From the NCBI GenBank assembly GCA_027422505.1, contig JAPQWV010000403.1:62001-126000 (forward strand): a stretch of DNA of 64,000 nt, given 5' to 3'. Under the pieces are notes generated by a model. The model saw nothing but the letters and a program-made list of their open reading frames with translations. It did no database searches and had not been told where the DNA came from. The translations under genes and the position numbers were made by a program. Of the stretch, positions 59,580 through 64,000 are shown one piece after another; position 1 is the stretch's first letter, and the number at the start of each line of letters is the position of its first letter. Source of the stretch: Craterostigma plantagineum (lineage: Eukaryota > Streptophyta > Magnoliopsida > Lamiales > Linderniaceae).

Positions 59580-61310
59580 CTTTCGACAACATAATGCACA
59601 GAGCGAAAGAGATGATGAGATGGAGAATGAGAGTATTGAGCTGGAAAAAGAACAGGCCAAAGGCAATCAACACAGGCTTGATGAAGACGTTCCACGGACA
59701 GAAGGACTTTTGGGTTTGTTAAATTTATTCTGATTTATTTTTATGTTTTATATGTCTTTACCTGTCATTACTAAAATTATGTATTCGATTTGATAATTTT
59801 TTCTGCATACTCCCTTAACTTTTTACGTATAGTTGTGCAGAACATGCAGGCGCTTGAATCCAAAATGCAACTTCAGTCAGAGGAAGTCTCTGCTATGAAA
59901 GTGTCATTTCAAAACGCATTGGAGGACATTCAAAAAAAATGGCTACTGTGAAAAGAACGGAGGAACCATTTTTTACATTAATTTGATAAATGTCAAGATG
60001 ATGTCCATGGAAGAAGGTTTGAGAGTGTTAGGCGAGAAGGTACTACAGCTCAAGACGCAACTTGACGTATTATCAGACCCGCGATGCACAAGAGGTATTT
60101 TCTTTTAATATCTCGATATTGATATTTTGAAATAGCATTAGTAACAAAAAAATCTAGCATCTGTTTACAAATTATGTTCGCAAGAACATACGATGACATG
60201 GGTAACAGTACCAAAAACATCAAGAATGTTGCTCACAATACGACGTCATGTGCAGTTGAGGGCAAACATCAACTTCCAGCATCTAAAAGGCTCAAGCTTG
60301 CAGAGAATGTCTTTCAGCGTAACAATACTGCTGTCTCAAGACAACCTTATACACATCGTAGGCTTGACGAGACTTTTTGGCCAATAGAAGAAGAAGAAAT
60401 TGCTGCAATGTCATCAAAGTGGACTTTCTGAAAATCCTCTATCGCCCAGTTTCTTTCGGACACTAATGACAGAAAGCCGGCCACTCCAAAATGATGTAAG
60501 TGTATAATTGAATTTATATAGTCATAGTATTATGAAAGACCGCTGTTTACAGCGATATAGAAATTTACGTATATATATTTATATATTCATGGTTCTCTGA
60601 TGTATATATAATATATATATATATATTGTTTGATTTTTTGTTTTTAAAGCATGTTGATGAATGCATCTTGAGATGCAATTGAAGTGCAAAATCCGGTCGA
60701 AGAATGTCGCGTTCATGAGCATTCTTTTCAGTAGCATTATCATGTCGCTGTCCGGTGTCAATGAAACTGTTAACTTGAGTGAATTTACACCATATACTCT
60801 TGGAACGTACCCAGGGTGGCCTTTGTGTCCATGGAGCAGAGCAAAAATGATAGTTTTCCCACTGGAAATCAATGGCTGTGAGTGGCTTCTATGCGTTATT
60901 CGACCAAATAACGCTGAAATATAAATTTGGGACCCGCAGAGCGCAGGTCATGCAGATTCAATGCATTAGACAATGTTTCTATCATTATCAGACGTTTACT
61001 ACAGGAATGATACCTCTTGCCCATGGACTCCACATTATCCATCAAGCGAGATGAACGCCTCCCACAGCTAAATGATAGGCAAGTTTCACAGGTTTTCATA
61101 AAAATTATATGTACATTCAAAAAGCCATTAATATATATTTTATGGTATGCAGTGGTGATAACTGCGTCCAAGTCCTTTTGAGCGCATTTGCAACAATGTT
61201 TTCTAAACATATTGCCAGTGAGGTAACCCAAATCCCATTTAACGGAGTTCAGAAAATAGTTGATAGCAAGTGTGTTCTTCTCCTACTGGCACTGACCGCC
61301 GTGGAATGAG
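59580..61310 (+). pseudogene. Ulp1-like (C48) protease relic of a Mutator-like element
   Basis: Scattered exon-like pieces on the plus strand: a charged coiled coil (VVQNMQALESKMQLQSEEVS, about 59,833), a basic/polar piece at 60,174-60,431, and a protease-like core from 60,661 with LSEFTPYTLGTYPGWPLCPW, INGCEWLLCVIRPNNAEI, then IWDPQSAGHADSMH after a TAA, and SGDNCVQVLL at about 61,153. The W-x-x-x-I ... IWD ... D-C layout is that of Ulp1/SENP peptidases, which several plant Mutator-like families carry. The position before the Trp, normally the catalytic His, reads Glu here, and stops interrupt the frame, so it is inactive. Assignment to Mutator rather than another transposon is inference. 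Confidence 0.55.
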
Positions 61311-62435
61311 TGATTGAGCGTGTACCATCATTAATTGCTACAGTTTCAGTTATGGATCTTTGTTGACAATAGACAATTAAATATTGTTGACAGTTATGGA
61401 TCTTTAACTATGTGTTGACAGTAGTAGCTAAACTAAGTATGTATGTTCTAATGTTATGTGGTGCCTTAAACCTTTTCGTAACCTACATGTTGACATTGTC
61501 AGGTATTTATTTCTGATATACACCGCCTTGATTGATTGTTAAAAATATGGTGTATTTCATTAAACAATTTAAACATTCCCATAATTTATAGTGGCGTATT
61601 CTAAATAGAGCATGTGTTGGACATTCCCTCAACAAATTGGGGGTACGTGTTTCATAGAAATAATTATAATATTACATGACACATTAAAAATCATTTTTAG
61701 TTGATATGGGGCATAAATATTGCGTTATGTTTCAATAACAGTCGTGCAATAGTTTTCGTACAGTCGATCAGCTTCTTGCCGGTGTAAAATTGCGGTCAGA
61801 AATTATACGACTGCTCCTGTATTGGAACAATTACACGACAAACCTCATTTCCATCTTCCTCATTATAGTTTACAAGGTATATCCTGTTTTGCACGACTGA
61901 TACTGAAGTTGTCGTGTAATTAAACGGTATATCCTATTTTACGAAACTGTTATTGAATTCTTTACGGTATTATACAAATAATAGATTTTTCAAATATACA
62001 ATTATGTTACACTGTTATGTTCATCTTTGAGGAAGTCAAAGAGACAAAAACTGTATGATAAATCCATTCACTATAACGTTTTTAAATCATTAGTTTCTTT
62101 TAATGATATTAATACATGCATGTATGAACCTTATCGCACCACCTATTACATATGGATAAGTTTATTGAATCTCTGCAATAATTAGTTAGAGCCATATGTT
62201 TCCGTGAATTGAAGAAATTTATGCAATTGTCTTACATTGTATATATCTGATTCCAAAGCAACGTATCTTGATCTGCAACGTGACTCCTCATATTTCTCCA
62301 ACAGCGTTAATAGCTTGGTGTTGCCGAATATGGAATAACGAGTCGAAGTATACTTGCTAAAGGGGATTTGGCATGATAGAAAACAATCGAAGTACATGGT
62401 CTTTTAGTGTATCAAAACGTCGTATTTCTAAATTC
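61311..62435. other. Transposon-like 3' flank
   Basis: No gene. Bases 61,740-61,960 carry repeated TCGTGCA/ACGACTG words; CAGTCGATCAGCTTCTTGCC then GGTGTAAA resembles CAGTCTCGCAGCTTCCTACT then GGTGTAAA in the macro-repeat head at about 21,645. Confidence 0.5.
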
Positions 62436-63290
62436 TTATATGCCCCCTGGAATTCCTTCCAGAGCTTGTTGGATAATTTTTATTGATTCTGTCATTTCAC
62501 TGATTCGTACTAAATACCGAGCTAATGAATCCCCTTCTTTTTGCCATTGAATTTCCCAATCAAATTCGTCGTAACACTCATAACGATCAACTTTACGAAG
62601 ATCCCATTGGATTCCGGAAGCTCGTAGCACTGGACCCGATAAACACCAATTTATTGCTTCTTCTGCCCCAATAATCCCTACGCCTTCAACTCGTTCTAAA
62701 AAAATAGGATTTCGTGTAATAAGTTTTTGATATTCAGTAACCCCGGTTAAAAAATAATCGCAAATCTAGACATTTATGTATCCAGCCATGAGGCAGATCA
62801 GCAACCTCCAATACGAAAATAAATATGCATCATGTGCATACCGGTAGCAGCTTCGTATAGGTCATATATCAATTCTCGTTCTCGAAAACTATAGAAGAAA
62901 AGTGTCTGTGCCCCAATATCTGCCATAAAAGGACCGAGCCATAACAAATGGGAAGTGATACGACTCTATTCCAGCATAATAGTTCTTATATAGCTTGCCC
63001 TTTTAGGTACTTGAATATTGCCTAGCTGTTCGGGTCCATTTACGGTTATTGCTTCTGTGAACATAGTAGCTAAATAATCCCAATGTGTTACATAAGGCAA
63101 ATATTGTATAATTGTTCGATTTTCCGCAATTTTTTCCATCCCTCTATGTAAATAACCCAATATGGGTTCACAGCCAATAACAACTTCACCATCGAGAGTA
63201 ACGATCAATCGAATAACACCATGCATTGATGGGTGGTGAGGAGCCCATATTCACTATCATGCGGTCTGTGCTTGTAGTTGGTGCAATCAT
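62436..63290 (-). pseudogene. ndhH: Nuclear copy of plastid ndhH, degraded
   Basis: The parent gene encodes subunit H of the plastid NDH complex. Recognisable parts are [60 protein letters not shown] and, after a disrupted middle, [20 protein letters not shown] and [20 protein letters not shown]. It stops at GIPGG, short of the C-terminus. Frameshifts occur near the start and about 62,750-62,990. Confidence 0.92.
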
Positions 63291-63391
63291 AAGTTTTTTC
63301 TCGAGTCATTATTCCATGCATTTCTGAAAAAGTAAAAAGAAGTTCATCCAAATTTAAATGACCAAGCTCAAATAATGTATCACGCTTCAAA

Positions 63392-63657
63392 TTACCGAGT
63401 TTTGATCTCTCGAATATCCAAATCTCCAATTAAATCTTTATAACGTGCTCTATTTTTTTTGACAAATAGGCTAGCAGTCATTGACGTTTTCCCAAAATTT
63501 TCCGTAAACCTCTCTGAGACGAAAATCTTTTTTGTGTACTTCCAAACCAAATGTGAAGTAAGTCTCTTTATTTTAGTCGTGAAACTGAATACTTGAAATT
63601 CAACAGACCCTCTGTTTTCTTCGTTTTCTTTTTGAGAAATAACCGAAATGAATGAAT
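63392..63657 (-). pseudogene. rps15: Nuclear copy of plastid rps15, degraded
   Basis: Minus-strand frames read [34 protein letters not shown] and, after a frame change, [19 protein letters not shown] then KTR and a stop at 63,392. Its position directly upstream of ndhH on the same strand is the plastid small-single-copy order, so both came in one plastid fragment of about 1.2 kb. The initiator region is missing. Confidence 0.88.
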
Positions 63658-64000
63658 CCTATATATCTAAGGAAATGTGGGATTACCGTGGTGTTGCCAC
63701 GTGTCCTGCAACCTGAAATATTTAATTAAAAAATTTATTATTTTAAAACCACTCCACTCTCAAAATACCTAATCAAACCACGTTAAGAATCCTCATTCAA
63801 AAAACCGCACACCACTATCGATAAAAAAAACGGTTTTACACTATTTACGTTTCCTTTCTTTGTGAAATAGTCAAAGTTATTTTTAATATTTTAATCATGC
63901 CATGTACCAACGCACTAGGATTATAATCAGTTATTAGTATACACTGCTCCCATCTACATCATCTGTTCGTCATATATCAGATTCCTCATTATCAATCAAA
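63658..64000. other. Spacer at window end
   Basis: AT-rich; nothing recognised. Confidence 0.5.

Noticed and set aside
1..64000. tRNA, rRNA, miRNA or snoRNA genes
   Set aside because: No convincing tRNA arms, rRNA words or plant snRNA promoter elements were noticed by eye; a covariance-model search would be needed to exclude them.

Overview
This window is plant nuclear DNA, most likely from a eudicot. The evidence is GT-AG introns, plant-only gene families (a TOR-pathway S6 kinase, an R1-type SHAQKYF MYB, a TORTIFOLIA1-like microtubule protein, a plastid pyruvate dehydrogenase E1-beta), many plant transposable elements and a nuclear copy of plastid rps15-ndhH. Nothing in it points to a virus, bacterium or CRISPR system. 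The species cannot be named from the sequence.

Bases 1-20,860 form a gene island. It holds the 3' half of an S6 kinase gene (+), a complete SHAQKYF MYB gene (-) whose first intron carries a very young 2.27-kb LTR element, a coiled-coil protein gene of unknown function (+) with mitosis-type promoter words, and a convergent TORTIFOLIA1-like gene (-). Small transposons sit in introns and spacers: inverted-repeat elements, two short Helitron candidates, a hAT-like element, a long-TIR element resembling a Pack-MULE, and a truncated LINE.

Bases 20,862-31,120 are a macro-repeat: two tandem units of about 5 kb, each with a 1.2-kb head and a body of higher-order repeats. The second unit runs into a 5'-truncated Copia element. 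Bases 30,358-41,657 look like a tandem duplication of a 7.9-kb block whose first copy later lost about 4.6 kb. The intact copy also carries a reverse-oriented solo LTR.

Bases 41,748-44,694 are a decaying plastid PDH E1-beta gene with a recognisable transit-peptide region but a frameshifting deletion in its last exon. Bases 45,650-59,570 are a three-level transposon nest: a Copia element (-), a hAT-like element apparently inside its LTR, and a 9.5-kb Copia-type element (+) with 2.1-2.2-kb LTRs inside that. Bases 59,580-61,310 hold a relic Ulp1-like protease of the type found in some Mutator-like transposons. Word-level similarity links its 3' flank to the macro-repeat. Bases 62,436-63,657 are plastid-derived.

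The host genes do not form a functional cluster. The strongest themes are recent transposition into host introns, tandem duplication with loss, and non-autonomous elements moving with decayed coding regions. All calls come from reading the sequence by eye; similarity searches, expression data and counted divergences were not available.
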